A stretch of DNA of 64,000 bases from Fratercula arctica (GCA_947846985.1 CANTUZ010000005.1:20556389-20620388), one strand, 5' to 3'. Shown: positions 1 to 38,110, counted from the stretch's first letter. The notes: generated from the letters alone by a model not told the origin. Made by a program: numbers and translations.

Positions 1-3000
1 GGTGCTGTGAGCACTTTTAGACCTGTTGTCTCTCTCCTGCAAGAGAAGGCGCTGCAGTTAGGGAGTGTTTTAATGCATTGCCCTCCTATGGAGGGCTCCT
101 ATGGAGGAGGACTCTGCTATGTGTTCTCAGGGAGGTAACTGCAAGGTCATTTGTCCTGCTGAAACCTTCCCTCTGGTTCCTTCAATTTGGCAGCCCCAAT
201 ATCTTGGACAGCATGACTTGCTGTGTGAGCCCTGCGTGAGTCACCTCTCCTTTTAATGGCTGTCCTTACTCGTCTTGCAGTTCAGCTGCAAAACCTCCAG
301 GACAGGGACTGTCCTTGACTGAAAGTCTGTGCAGCCCCTAAAATAACAGGTCCCAGATCTCTACTGGGGCCTCTTGTGCTGCAGTGCTGATACCCAAGCC
401 TAGCTTCAAGATGAATGTCAACTTTCCGGCTCTTGATCCACGGCAGTTTCCCAAGACATGCAAAGTCAAAGGGCGTATCTGACACTTGTTCCAGATCATC
501 ACAAGCCTGCTTCTCGAGTCTTTCCGTCTGACTTGAATGCAGATGGCTTGGCATTGAGCAGTTGTCCTTTGCAAACATTTCTGCCTCACTAAAGTGGGAT
601 GTGCTCTGGTAACTGGAGTGTGATCTGGTGTTAGGACCTATGAAGTGGACTCTGTTTCCTGAGCTGCCCTGAGGTAGAGCTGAGGGGTAGGAGACATGTC
701 TGGGAGAGAGATCATGTTGATGCAAGAAGAGGCCTCCATGGGACTCTCCCTGTTAAGCAACAGGGCAAACAGCTTCTGCACTAATCTAAGCAAGTTGCTG
801 GTTGTTTGGCCTGGAGAAGCTCTCCAGGTCAGGAAGACACTGCTCTTGCTGCTTACAGTGTTTTTTGGAGGCCTTTCTCCAAGACTTAGCTCTCATAGAA
901 GTAATGGAAGATGCTTGTTGTCTTGACTTATTGCTTAAGGTTTCCCAGCAAAACAGGTAAAGTTGCATGATGCTGTACTGGGGGTCAATGGCCAACCTGT
1001 CGCTTCTAGCAGGATGGAGAGCCCAGAGGGGAAAGCGTTGGAACATTGGGTGTATTCCTCCTGCTACTACTGCCTGGAGGAAGGAGGATCCCCACCTCCT
1101 TCCCTACTCTTTTTTTCCCCCTTCCTTTCCAGTAATACCTGCTGCTCCACTCGCTCTGATCCTTGCTTTGGAGTTGGTAGCTAGATTGGCTTTTCCCGGT
1201 GTGGCTGAGGCCAGGCAGACAGAGGGACTGTTGCTGGGTGCAGTAAAGTGTCTGTCTGATGTCTTCAGTAACTCTTTTGCTTTGCATTGAGGTGGCCCTG
1301 GTGGGTGGGGCCAGCAGACAGATCTGGAGAGAAAGCCGCTTCCAGTACATAGTGGGACTTTTATCCCTGAGATGGGAGGGTTGGTTGGACCACTCAAAAG
1401 GAGCTCTTGAGTGCTGAGCACTCTTCCTCCTTGGAGAGAGGTGGAGGTGGCTGCGTTTCCAAGGCCAGTCTTTGCTGTCTGTTTGGTCTTCTTGACTGCT
1501 GTTGTGTGAAGGTAAATGAGGTCTCTGAATTTCCTGTAATCTCAAATAAATCCTGGGGGAGAGGATAGTTGCAACACTGTGCATGCAGTACCAGAATATA
1601 GGACATTGCTGTAGTCCCAGGGGCTTGCAGGTTGTCCCCTGTGATATTTCCACTATGGGCCTGTTGTGGCTCCTCTTCTGTCACAACAATATGGGTAACT
1701 ACACTGATCTGGATGGGTAAAGGATGCGGTGGGCAAATACCTCTGCTAAGATGTTGGACTGTTTTTGTTCATAGCTTGTTTTTGCCTAAGCTGGAATGTT
1801 GTCATGGGAGCAGGGTGTTCCTCAGACTGCCAGTTGTGGTTGGAAATCCTGTCTGAAGGTAAAGGGCAAGTCAGCGATGGAGCTGGAATGAGAGCTCAGG
1901 AGCCTTTGCTGCTAATCAGGATTTTTGGTCCTTTTTTTCCCCTCGGTGGTCATCCAGGTAAATCTGTACTGCCACCACCTGTGTTTGCAAAGCCAAACGC
2001 TTCTAAAACATGCTCTCAGCCTGGGCACTGTCCTGCGCTGCCAGGGAACTTGCCTATTTCTTTGTGGCATAAGGGAGATGTTTAGAGGCGTTCTTCTATC
2101 ATCACAAGGTCTCACAGCATGGATAAGTTAAGGCTTCCCAGACTGAGCCCAGTTTGCAAGGAGTATGAAGGCCAGATATAGGGGCAAAGTTTGCCTGCTG
2201 TTTTGCAAGGGTGTCAGCCTGACTGTTCTCACTGTGAATGCGCTCTGGCATTTTTGGCTGTAGATAGGAGGGTGCCTGAGGACACCCATCCCAAGCAGCC
2301 AGAGGGAGGGAAGCTGCACAAGGCAGAGGTAAGTTGTGGAGGACAGATGGGGCTGCAGCAGTTGAGGGCTCTTGCAGGGGGCTGTCAGGATTGGGAAGGA
2401 GGAGCGAGCGCCCTGTGTGCTGGCGCTCAGCATCCCCGCTGTCTTGCAAGCCGAGTGGGCACTGTGCCACTGAGCCTGTCCCCACGGGGCTGCGAGCAGC
2501 CAATGGTGCAGGCAGGTGGCATGGCCCCTCCCTGCTGGGACTTTGGCCTTTTTGCACCTGAGGCAAGAGGGGGACCTGCCCTGGGCTTGGTGCTTTCAAA
2601 GCCCAGCGTCGTAGGGGGACAGTTGGCTGTTGACGGTGAGGCAGGTGAGTTTGCGTCTGCAGCCCCAGGGCTTCTGTCTGGTGGCAGAATGGTAGGAAGG
2701 GGCTGCTGCGCTGTCCCACCACGCAGCTGGAGAGGTGACAGTCTGTGGTTGCGGGGGAGTGTCCACCAGCCTTGTTCGAGAGCTACTTTGTTTTATTGAG
2801 GACTAATGGCCTGCCTGGTGCTGCAAGGAAATTCATGGCAGTTCCTGCTTTTGAGAGTCTAGGGGCAAGCAGGCAGCAGAGATGATGCTGCTACTGATTC
2901 CTTCCATCCTCTCTATCCCAGAATGTCCTGAGCAAGCAAAAGCCAAGTTGACAGCTTCTCCCCAGGTAGATTTCCTGGTGCTGGCTCCTTTGTGCACTTT

Positions 3001-4609
3001 GTGCCCAGCATGCGTCTAGAAAGCAGATTCTCTCAGAAAGTTTTTGCAGTTCAGTTTGCACTCCTTAAACCTTATTGTTGTGATAACAGCTTTGCTTCAG
3101 TCGTTAGCAAAAATTGGTAGGGTGTCCACACCTTCAAATGCTTTTGTATGTGAAGGAAAGCAGTGTGCTGATCCCAGAGGTTTTCTCCGCTCCTAGCAGG
3201 TACTAGTTGCTGCTTGCTCCCCCACACACCCCTGCTCTGACTGTGAGAGGTTGCATGGCTCTGTCGTGTCAACACAGTGGATGCTGGCACAGCTTTGCTC
3301 CCTGCTCTCACCCTCTGAGCCCTGCTTCTTGATGTTGGCTTCTCTGGCTGGGGCACTGAGTTTCTCTGTTCTTAAGACAAATGGAAATATCTGGAAGGGA
3401 GTCCTGTCTTCCCCTTCTGCTGTTTATTTTCAAGTCAAGGTTGTAGTCTGAATGTTTGCTTTCAGTGACAGCTCCAGCATGTGCTGGCCTCCAGTTCTGC
3501 CTCATCCCTGCCTGACCGCTCTGCACAAATGTTTGTGCTGGCATGAAAGCAGGGATGGGAACACATGTTCGGGCATAGGGAGAGGACGGGCTTGCTTCCT
3601 TCGGCCGCAGTGCCAGCTGACGTTTGCTAAAGGTCTTCTGTCAAAACAGCAGCCTGTGTGCCCTCAGATAAATTGGCATGTCCGACAGTCTGCACTCGAG
3701 AGGCTGCGCTCAGCTGCTGGGGAAGGGAGAGCCTGGAGATGGGAGGGCTGGGGAAGAGACGGCCTGCGTGGGGGGGCTGGTGGCAGGACTGGAGGAGCTG
3801 GTGGACTGGGAGCCTGCAGATGACTTGGAGGATGCCAGCAGTGGCTCTAGCAGCTGGTAGAGGGAGAGCAGGGTAAGAAGGAGGGTGCTGAGCTGTGGGG
3901 ACCACTGGGGCAGACTGTGGGCAGAGCAGTGGCATCTGGGTGTAGGGGTGGCAACCCACAGCCATAGGGCAGTGCGGTGGCAATAAGTGCTATGAGCATG
4001 GTCAAAGAGGTGAGGGTAAGCTTAGCCTGTTCTTTCTCCCATGATGTCTTGGCTTGTGGAGGTGTTGGGTGCCTGTATCTCCATCCAAGCTTGCTGGCAG
4101 CACACGTGGCATGTGATGAAACTGTGTGATCCCCTTCATGCCCTAGGTTGGGCTGTGATTTTCTGGTAAGAACTTTTCCTTCAGGTGATAAGGTGAGAAC
4201 CAAAGGTTAAGAGTCGAGCCCCGTGCCCCAGGCTGATCAGAAGTGCAGCAGGTCTGCAGTAGGCAAGGGTTGGCCGTCCTGGAGAAAGCCTTACAGTCTG
4301 AGTGTGTGTGGCAAGGCAGGGAAGCAAAATAGCACCATTTTGCCAGCAGCTGAGGCTGTGAGGACCAGATGCATCCGAAGCTGGCTAGGTTTGCATTGTG
4401 GTACCCCAGTCTGGCTGCTCTGTCGCTCTCTGGAGATGGATTTTGGGAGCTGGGAAAAGGGAGAGGCTGGGTTGAGGAGGCTCCTGGGCGATCTATGTGT
4501 GGCAGCGTGAGCTTCAAGTGTTTGCACCGCTTCTGCACCTAGCATTGAGGTGATTTCCCATGCTGCGGTGTGCACATCGCTCTGAAACTAATTTGCTTGA
4601 TCGTTTTAA

Positions 4610-4745
4610 TAAATGTAGAAGGGATGTCCCAGTGTGCGAGTAATGGGGCATTAATCCATGCCTAGCTGTGTTAATAGCGCTCTAGGAAGGAATTAACACC
4701 ACATAATTAATCACCGTGCAGTTCTTGCTCTTAATTACAGGATGT
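4610..4745. other. AT-rich cluster of TAAT-type motifs, possible conserved noncoding element
   Basis: Within an otherwise GC-balanced stretch, about 135 bases hold many homeodomain-like cores: ATTAATCC, GTTAATAG, AATTAACAC, ATAATTAATCACC and TTAATTACAG. No ORF spans it. It could be a regulatory element of the neighbouring gene or simply local AT richness; the sequence alone cannot tell. Confidence 0.25.
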
Positions 4746-5541
4746 TCAGTTTAGGACACGCCCCCTGCCCCCTTACGTGAGGGCTGCTCTGCCTCTTCAG
4801 CTTTGAGGTGGATCTCTGGCAGCTCTTGCTTCCCCTGCCCACCTGCTACCAGTTTCTTCCCAGCTCCTCTGCTCCTTGTGCCATGCAGGTTCCCAGTTCC
4901 AGCAGCGCTATTGTCTGCCTGGCTATGAAGTTTAACTATATGATGACTTTTTCTGAGGTATCAGCACCTTTTTGGTGCTACTGGCTTGTCTGCTTCCCCA
5001 GTGCAGGTGCTGGTGGGAGGTTTCCTGGGAAGATGCAAGCCCTCCTCCCTGATTCTTCTCCCATAGGAAGCCCTGGAGCCACACACCTGCTTGGCTGCAG
5101 AAGCTTTGCTTGCCTGCTTTTGTCTGCGTTTTTTGGCTCCTGAAAGCGCTGTGTTCCTGGGGAGATAGACTTAAGTCTTTATTTAATCTCTTTCCTTTCT
5201 GGGTTAAACGCATAATGTTGCTCTGAGTTTGTTTTTTAAATATTCTATAAAATTACCACCATTCCCTTCCCAGCCTGTGTTTTTCCTCCTCTCACACTGC
5301 AGGACTGCAGCAGCTATTTTCCTGCCCTTGGAGGGACTGGGGTCCGGCTTTCCCCAGGAACTGTCTTGCCGGGGCACTGGAGTCTTCATCATTCACCATC
5401 TTTTAAGGGACTCGGGGAGTTCTGTGGATTACAGCAAAGTGCTCAGATAGACTTTGTAGTGACTTTGGGTTTGTTTTGCAAATGGTCATTCGCTGGAGCT
5501 CTGTTTAAACAAAGAGAGCTCAAAAAAGCTTTCCATTTCAG

Positions 5542-5573
5542 TGCATTAAAATCCCTTAATGCATTAAAATCCC
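5542..5573. repeat. short two-copy tandem repeat, period 18
   Basis: TGCATTAAAATCCC occurs at 5,542-5,555 and again at 5,560-5,573. It is a minor duplication with no evident function. Confidence 0.6.
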
Positions 5574-7975
5574 CTGGCCACAGACATTCAGGCCTCCGCT
5601 GTGCCATGTGCTGTATAAACAGTTATCAAGTGCTGGTGTCTGCTGTAAAATGATCACATTGTTCACTTCCCCTCGCTCATCCGTGGGTTGAGTAGCTTTT
5701 GTTACGGGAGATGATACTAGCCCTGGCATTTGCTGGCTCTACAGCCAGCACCAAGGAAACCTGTAACTTTGCCCGATTTTAAACCCAGGAAGATTGTTTT
5801 GTCCTCTTCCTGCTGTGCGGCTGCAGCGGGAGCATCTGTTCCCTACTGGGACCAGCAGCATTTTTCCAGCTGGGTCAGACAGCAGGGAAGGGGTCCACAG
5901 TTACTGAGCAGATGGAGAGCTGAAGCCAAGAGTCAAAAGAGAAAAAGAGAGGAGAGAACTAAACTCAGCTGTCCCAAGTACTTCTTGGTGCAGTAGCGCA
6001 TTCTCCCACTCTCATCACCCTACTTGTGTTAGCAGGTAAGAGACAGTCCTGTGGTACATTTGTGTGTCCATCTCGGTCTCTTGCTACCTGTCAGTGGTGA
6101 ATATTATCAGCCCCGCTGTCTTCTCTTGCGTTGTCCTTTGCGATGAGTGCCTGACTTTCTGGATGCCCTTCTGCGGGGAAGGGTGCAACAGGGGCAACGA
6201 CAGGGAAGTTTGCCAGGGCTTGGAGCGGGGTGTCAGGACCACCTGGTGCATGTATTTTTTCAGAGCTGCTGCCTCAATAAACAAAAATATCATGTTGAGG
6301 GTATAGATGTTATCAAGTGAGTTTTCATGGTTCAGGGTTTATTTATGCCAGGGTTAGAGGCTTTTGGCAACTGGTCTCCCTATATATTTATATTTTGGTC
6401 TTATTCTTGTTGAATTGAGAGAGAATTAGATTAACCTGAAACAAACTACTCTTCTGGATGCGCAGCAAAAGGTGTAAGCTATTTTCACTCAGAAAGCGCG
6501 GACTTAGCTGATCTGGACATTTTTAAGGTCTGCTTCCATGGATTAGTTGAAAACAGGTAACCTGTCTGAAGCAGGATTATGGAAGGGATGGGAGGTACAA
6601 TAGTCTAGTGTAGTGGGTAAGGTTCATGTGCAGTGCTTCGGAGAGGAGCCTCTTTCCTTAGCGAGCTTTATGTGCTGGTCTCTCCTGGCTTTGGCTGAAT
6701 GTGGGACTCCAGAAAAGGCAGTTTTAGTCTCTTGTCATCCGAGCATGGGACTGTGTGAATGCTTTCATGCTGCCCTGTCCTTGGCATTTGGTGCAACAGG
6801 GAGGGGAGCAGGCCAGTGCTGAATGTGTGTAACCTCACCCCTTCTCCCTCCCGTACTTGTCTGCACTATCAGCAGCTCTTTACACTTTCAGGGACCTTTT
6901 GTTCTCAGGAACACCTCTGGCCCTCAGGTTGTATCTCCAGAGCAGAAATATCAGCCTGAAAGCTACCTTGTTGGATGTGAGATTCTGCGTGGCTTAGGAA
7001 ATCTGCAATTAAGGGGCAAATTTCATTCCAGAGGCAAAGGGCAAAGATATCTCCTACACTTCTGGCTTGCCACTCAGGTGGCAGCTGGAAGGTGAGAGGG
7101 AGGAGAGTGTCTGAGTGCTGCTGAGATGCCTGATGAAGAGCATGGGGCACCTGATTCCCAGGTTGGAGGTGAGGAGAAGACAAGGACACCTCCAGAAAGC
7201 TGAAGGTTGTGGCCGCTTCTGAAATTTTCTCCAGTGTCCAGATTTCTTTGTGTGGTGGCTTCTGCCAGCTCTCGTTAAACAGTAGCAATTAGGAGTCAGA
7301 GAGAGCTGTTGCCTGCTGACTTGGAGCTTCAGTGCTGTGCCAGTAGGCACTGAGCTGAAAGGAGTGGTCCAAAGGGCAAAGTCACATCAATAGCTTGGGG
7401 AGGAAGAGGCACTACTTAAAAGACAGTGTTGGCACGAGACTGAGTATGGACTGTCCTTTTGGACTGGGAAATAGAGGAAGGATTGTAACCACTGGAGGAG
7501 CAGGTTTTTGAAGACTGTCCTTTAGAAACAGCACTTAGTTGTTGGAGGGAGGTGCTGAATGGGTCTTGCAATGACACGTGGTTGTCTTGGGATGGCTGGG
7601 TGGACCTGCAGAGGGTTGGAGATCCACATGGTGTGGTGTGAAACGCTCCCTGGAGTTCGAGAGAGCTGTGATGGGCACTGCTGTGTGGGATGCTGGGCAG
7701 AGCTTGTGCACTGCCTGGCTGCCTGGCCCTTCCTCACATGCTGCTGGAGCATGATGACTCTGGCAGCTCTTCCCTCTATACGTGCTTGTATATTTATATT
7801 TTGTATGTTATACACAAACACACATTTATAAGGCTCAGCCTTCTCTTTGAGGAGACCAGATGCTCCCTTAAGTCACTCATTCCCCACACTGCAGCCTGCC
7901 CAGTAGGACCTGAGCTTCAGGAAGAGTATAAGTGTCTCAACTTTGTCTCCTTGGTGTCTTTCTCTCCTTTCCCAG

Positions 7976-8071
7976 GAAGAAACTGAAGTGAAAAAGAAGT
8001 CACTGCAAAACAAATTAAGGAACGATTTGAAGGAGCAGATTCATTTCTTAACAAGATCAAGTTTGAATTAA
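7976..8071 (+). other. SLC25A22 5' UTR part of the first coding exon
   Basis: A pyrimidine-rich tract ending TTTCCCAG at 7,975 looks like a 3' splice site. The 96 bases after it lead directly to the ATG at 8,072 (context TTAAATGGC). The stretch is A-rich and has no in-frame coding extension that I recognise, so I read it as 5' UTR spliced from an upstream noncoding exon. Confidence 0.55.
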
Positions 8072-33266
<25,195 letters not shown>

Positions 33267-34260
33267 CCCTAGTGCACCTGCGTGTGCCCTCCTGCCCTCT
33301 GCAGCGCTGAATTCCTCCCCATGTTCATTATCCGTGTCAACTGATGTCAGAGCAACAGCACAAAGAGTTCGTGCAGGGACGCCGAGGGGATGTGGTCTCC
33401 AGATGAGCAAACGCAGGGAGGGAGAGAGTCCCTTTTCTGTCTCAGTCTGGAACCTGCCCCCTCCTGCTCCTTCCACGGACAACACCTAATTATGCATATC
33501 TTTTTTGTTTTCTTTCCCCTTTTTTTAAAAAAAAAAAAATTGTCATTCTTAAGGACACTGGTAAGCACAGACTGGGCTTGCAGACCCAGAAATCTCCTCC
33601 TGGCCTTGAGGAGGAAGAGGGATGGGAAAGAAATAACCCGAACCCTCCTCCATCCACCCCAGTCCCCCTCTTTTGTCCTGGAGTAGCCAGCTATCTGAGG
33701 TGGAGCTGGAGGGGTGGCTGTGTCCCCTCAGCCCCTCCTCAGCTCTGCTGGCCCCGGGTCAAGAGCAGGCACTGCACAAAGGGGGCTCATCTCATCGCCG
33801 CTGGAGGCACAGCAGGGGTGATGCTGGATCTGGCAAGTTCCTTGGTCTGGAAACCTTCACTTCTCCCTTTCTCAAAACCAAATTGGACTTAAAAGAACTT
33901 CTTGGAAATCAGAGGAAGGGAAAGGGGATTGTTACTATTGATTTTTGTAACTATTTTTGTTTTAAAGCAAAGGGATGTCCCTCCTAACTAGTTGTCACAG
34001 GCACACCCGGGTGAGCTGCAGAGATGAGATATCTGCTCTGTAGGGAACATGTCTGTGGGATCACACAAGTGTCCGAAGGTGCTTCACTGCTTGGCTACAG
34101 GCAGGGGAAGGAGAGGAACTTGGGATCAAGTTATTTTCGTTCGGGGTTTTTTTTGGTTGGGGTTTTGCTTTGTTTCGTTTTTTAATGCAGGGATTGTGGG
34201 GAGAGAAAACCAAACAACAAGAAACCACTTACATTCCTTCAGCCTGCCCGCCCCTGGGGC

Positions 34261-34266
34261 AATAAA
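34261..34266 (+). terminator. SLC25A22: probable SLC25A22 poly(A) signal AATAAA
   Basis: A canonical AATAAA lies 995 bases after the SLC25A22 stop codon and is followed by GT-rich then T-rich sequence (a long T run from about 34,296). A later ATTAAA at 34,931-34,936 and another at 35,248-35,253 could serve as distal signals. The 3' UTR therefore probably runs from 33,267 to about 34,285, with possible longer forms. Confidence 0.6.
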
Positions 34267-34969
34267 ATGGTGGCCGTAGCTATAGATTAGCTGATTTTTT
34301 TTTTTTTTTTTAAAGTTTTTTTTCCAGCCTGGCCCCAGGCGTGTGAAAGGAGGTGCCTGCTCCGCTTCTGCGGTGCCCAACCTCGGGGGCTGCACTAGAA
34401 ATGCTGCGCCTGTGTGCTCACCTTGCAGGGTGAAAACACAAGGTCTAGTTGTGCTTTGATGTTTGACTTGGATGTTTTTGGAGCCAGACGGTGTGGAAGA
34501 GGCAGAGGGTTCCTCCACCCTGTGCAAGGAACTGTTTGTGTGTTGATGATTACGGGGTCGAGTCCTCTAGATCACAAAAACTTGTCATCCTGCTCGCTTC
34601 TGGGGTGGTGATTGTTGCTGGGTGCCAGGGGCCAAATCCACACCTACAACCTGCTCTGTCAAAGGGACGCTGCCCCGGCTGACATCACTTGTCAGAGGAC
34701 TTCCTCTTTCCGTACTCTCTTGGGCTGTGTAATTAATTCTAGTTTAAATGATCTTAAGTGTGAGATCTACCAACCCAGCGTGATCTTCTCCATTATTTAT
34801 TCCATTTGGTGCAATCCACCCAACTTTGGTGTTTAAATGAAACTGGTCGAATTCACTTTTCATTCCTCCTTTTTGCTTTGTTCTCCAGGCGCTTGCTTGG
34901 TGTTTATGTTTCAAATGTATATTTAAATTAATTAAAAAAAAAAATCCCTGTTTTTAATGTTTAAAAGAG

Positions 34970-35257
34970 AACCACCTCTGTTTTAATGTTCTTGGGCTAG
35001 GTTTTTGCAAAATCTGTCTGTTGACGGCCTTCTTCCTTGATGTGTCCTTTTTCTCTTCAAAAAAGTTGTTCTGTAGCTGTTTTGTTACTTGTCACTTTGC
35101 ATATGTGAATAATTTTCTTTATTTTTCTTTTTTCCTTAATGACTTCTCTGTGTATCTGGGAAGGAATCTGTGCAAAGATGATGGTAGACGTCTGTGCTGT
35201 GTGTAGTGCTGTGATGCTGCTCTTGCTCTGGATTTCCCTTGGGTGGATTAAAAGAGA

Positions 35258-35288
<31 letters not shown>

Positions 35289-36140
35289 CAAGGTGCCCTG
35301 TTCCTTGCTGTGTTGTGATTTACAAGGAGGGTCCTCAAAAGAAACCTTGATGATAAAAGTAGTGGAGCTTCTGCTTGCCCTTCTGCCTGCATGGATGGCC
35401 CCCTGAAGCTGGGTGTCTGGCAGCTGGGTGGGGGGGGAGGGGGCGCGCACAGGTTTGTATTCTGGGGTTACATTTGGAGGAAAATTTGGCGCAGTGAAGG
35501 GCTGAGGTTGAGAGAAAGCTCTCCTTGTCCTTTTGGATGCTTTTAAAAAACCTCTTTGTAAAACTGACTCTTCCTCATGAAGCCTCCAGCTCTTCTTCCA
35601 CCACGTTGGAGCTGGTGACCTCACTGGGGCTGATTTTTAGCTGCTTGGAGAAGTCCGTGAGTCAGGAGGACATGGGGAGGTGGCAGGGGGTAGTGACTGT
35701 GGCCCCGTGGGAGCCCCCAGGCAGGCAGGGTGCAGCTGGCCAAAAAAATAAGGGTTTAAAATGGGAGAATTCCCGTCAACTTAATTAATCACTGATTAAC
35801 AGAAACCTCTAAGTATTGATTGCAGTATTGAGAAATTAAAGTAAACAAATACACAGAGACACACCTCTGCTCCCCTCCCTGCGGGTGCCACTTGTCCCTT
35901 GGGCAGGGGACAACAGCCAGCATGGGCTTAACTCCTTGTGTGTCCTACCTGGGCCCTCTGGCATAGGGTCCTCCACCCCTCCAGCCCCTTTTCAGTTGTA
36001 CCTTGTCCCATGTCAGCCCTGTCCCAACCCTGGCTCTTGTGGCTCCAGTTTGTTTGGGCATTGTGTTGTTTATTGCCCTTGAATACATTTTGGTGGTGGT
36101 GCCATGCACCCCTGTCATGGCTTCAGGCGCGTGGGTCAGT
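34970..36140. other. intergenic spacer between SLC25A22 and the satellite array
   Basis: I see no gene. The stretch contains a long T run (about 35,263-35,288), a G-rich block near 35,430-35,445, and unique sequence without recognisable coding potential. The left part may still be distal SLC25A22 3' UTR. Confidence 0.6.
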
Positions 36141-36150
36141 TTTGGCTGGT

Positions 36151-36925
36151 GGAATTTCCTAGAACACAATGAGGAAATTTCCTAAAGCCCTAGGGGAAAC
36201 TTCCTATGAAGGAAAAAGGGGAATTTCCTGGAAGCCAATAGGAGAATTCCTAGAAAGCTACAGTAAAATATCCTGGAAAATGAAGGGGAAATTTACAGCA
36301 AGATGATGGAGGAATTTCCCTGAGAGCGCTAGGGGGAATTCCTTGAAAGCAAAGAGGAAAAGATACTGGGAATTTGTCAAAAGCAGTGAGGGAACTTCCT
36401 TGAAGGCCACAGGGGCCATAACCTAGAAATCAAAGGAGGAAAATTCCTAGAAAGCAAGGAGGAAATTCCTGTAAAGCAAAAGTGACATTTCTTAAGAAAG
36501 TAACAGTGATTTCCTAGAGGGGAAATTTCCCAGAAAGCAAGAAAAGCAAATTACTGGAAATCAAAAGGGAAATTTCCTGGGCAGGAAGAATGAGGTTTCT
36601 TGGGGAATAATTTCTTGCTTCCTGGGGAGCACCAGTCATAGGGAAAACTTCCTAGAAAGCAATAGAAGTTCTATAAGCAGAGAGAAAATGCCTAGAAAGC
36701 AAAAAGGGCATTTCCCAGGAAGTAAGGAGGAATTTCCTGGAAAGCAATGGGAGAGAAATACCCTGCCAACTGACACGGAAATTTTCTGGTAAGCAATAGG
36801 GGGATTTCTTAGGAAGGAAGGGGGAAATTTCCTGAAAAATAAAGGGCAAGGTCCTGGAAAAACATGCAGGAGTTCCTAGTAAGCAGTAGGGAGATGTTCG
36901 TGGAAAGAAGGAAATTTCCTCGAAA
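36151..36925. repeat. degenerate satellite array with unit near GGAAATTTCCTAGAAAGCAA
   Basis: About 775 bases are built from irregular copies of a short purine-rich unit: a partial palindrome GGAAATTTCC running into TAGAAAGCAA, repeated about every 20-40 bases with much decay. Palindromic TTCNNNGAA, the STAT/GAS core, occurs eleven times: starts at 36156, 36225, 36247, 36339, 36396, 36444, 36527, 36649, 36734, 36897 and 36916. GGGAATTTCC (36,219-36,228) and GGGGAATTCC (36,333-36,342) fit the NF-kB consensus GGGRNWYYCC, and GGAAATTTCC recurs five times. The array ends about 1.3 kb upstream of the IRF7 start codon. The minus-strand 110-residue ORF inside it is only the repeat read in one frame. 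Confidence 0.85.
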
Positions 36926-36959
36926 GCAAGAAGCGTAGAGGGAAAAAGGCCAAAATCCC

Positions 36960-38110
36960 ATGCTTCAGCCCCAATGACCATCACTCTAGGCTTTAGGTAA
37001 TAAATTTGTAAAACTGCAAATCTTGGAGGATTTTGGTTTGTTTTACTGCTCCCTGCAGAGCTCGGCTCAGCTCAAGGATGAGCAACGAGGGCAAATGCTT
37101 GTGCCGCAGGTGACCTGACTCGTATCATGCTTGTTCGCTAATTCTCGTCTAATTTAATGCAAAAAATCGACATAACCTGCACGGCGATGGTCTGAGACCC
37201 AGGGTGACCATTTTCCATCACAGGCGGCCGTGCCCGGGACCCGGGTTACTGGAAACCAGCTGTAGCCCCAGCTGGGTGCTGCTTCCCCTTTGTGGGTGGG
37301 GGGGGGTCTGGTGCTCCGACACCCATCCGTGTGCATGTTCAAGCTGGGATGCTGGGAGCCGTGCCAGGCCTGGGAGCACCCCAGCTTTACGGGAAAAGGG
37401 AGTGCCGGGAGAACCGGCTCCAGGGGCTGGGGAGCGTGGCCAGGCCCCACTGCCCTCCCGGATTTTGCTTTTGGTTTTTTGTTGATTTGTTGTTTTTTTT
37501 TTTTTAATCGCATGCCCTTAGCATGCAAACCAAGGCAGCCTGAAAGAAGAAGGATTAAAATAAATATAATAAATAAATAAAAAAGCAGGGGGTTTTCCAG
37601 CCCTGAGGCCCAGCCCTGGCTGCACCCCGGAAAGCCCCGCCGGCAGTGGGCACAGCTGCTTTTGGGCTGAGTCCGAGTGTTTTGGGGTGTCCCCGCCTGC
37701 CCTTTGCCCACTGCAAACCCCCGTGGTTTAGTTTCGGGGTGCAGCTGTCCCGCGCCAGCCCTTTGGGGGTCACAACAGCCCATGGGGAGCAACCCCAGTG
37801 TGGGGGCATGGGTGTTTTGCCCCCCCCCCCCAGTTCGGGGCCTGATCCTGCCCGGTGCCCATCCAGGTCTGCGTCCCACGGCAGTGCAGGAGAAGGTCTA
37901 AAATGGTCCGATTATTATTTTTTTAATTATTACTAATTTGGAGAGGGGGTTGCTCAGGGCTCCGCAGATGGATCCCTGGGGGCGGGGGGGGACGACACCA
38001 GGCTGGGGCCAGAGCATCCTCCCCTGAGGGAGGCGTCCCCCCCAGAGCTGGCACCTGGAGGGGACCGGTGTGCGTGACACCCCGCCCGCGCGGCGGGGGT
38101 GGCCGCCGGC
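36960..38110. other. IRF7 upstream region, GC-rich, no gene recognised
   Basis: This is unique sequence that becomes increasingly GC-rich to the right, with a T run near 37,491-37,505, an A/T stretch at 37,556-37,582 and a C run at about 37,820-37,831. Long ORFs on both strands (up to 241 codons) reflect the scarcity of stop codons in GC-rich DNA and show no domain I recognise. Confidence 0.6.

Larger units (their letters stand above)
1..7975. other. upstream flank or 5' intron of SLC25A22, no coding exon recognised
   Basis: I found no open reading frame here with a recognisable family, and no convincing chain of splice sites and coding exons on either strand. There is no CpG-rich block typical of a housekeeping promoter. 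The first coding exon of SLC25A22 carries a spliced-looking 5' UTR starting at 7,976, so the true first (noncoding) exon and promoter probably lie left of the window or in an unrecognised short exon here. Local oddities are a TAAT-motif cluster at about 4,610-4,745 and a short tandem repeat at 5,542-5,573. Confidence 0.5.

Noticed and set aside
3678..3860. Short ORF ending in an acidic, Ser-rich tail (EELVDWEPADDLED)
   Set aside because: Looks vaguely protein-like but has no splice partners, no known family and no neighbouring exons.
36652..36984. Minus-strand 110-codon ORF with repeated peptide motifs
   Set aside because: It is the satellite unit read in one frame, with no splice or start context and no family; treated as a repeat.
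37154..37879. Minus-strand 241-codon ORF upstream of IRF7
   Set aside because: GC-rich DNA with few stops, low-complexity composition, and no recognisable domain or signal.
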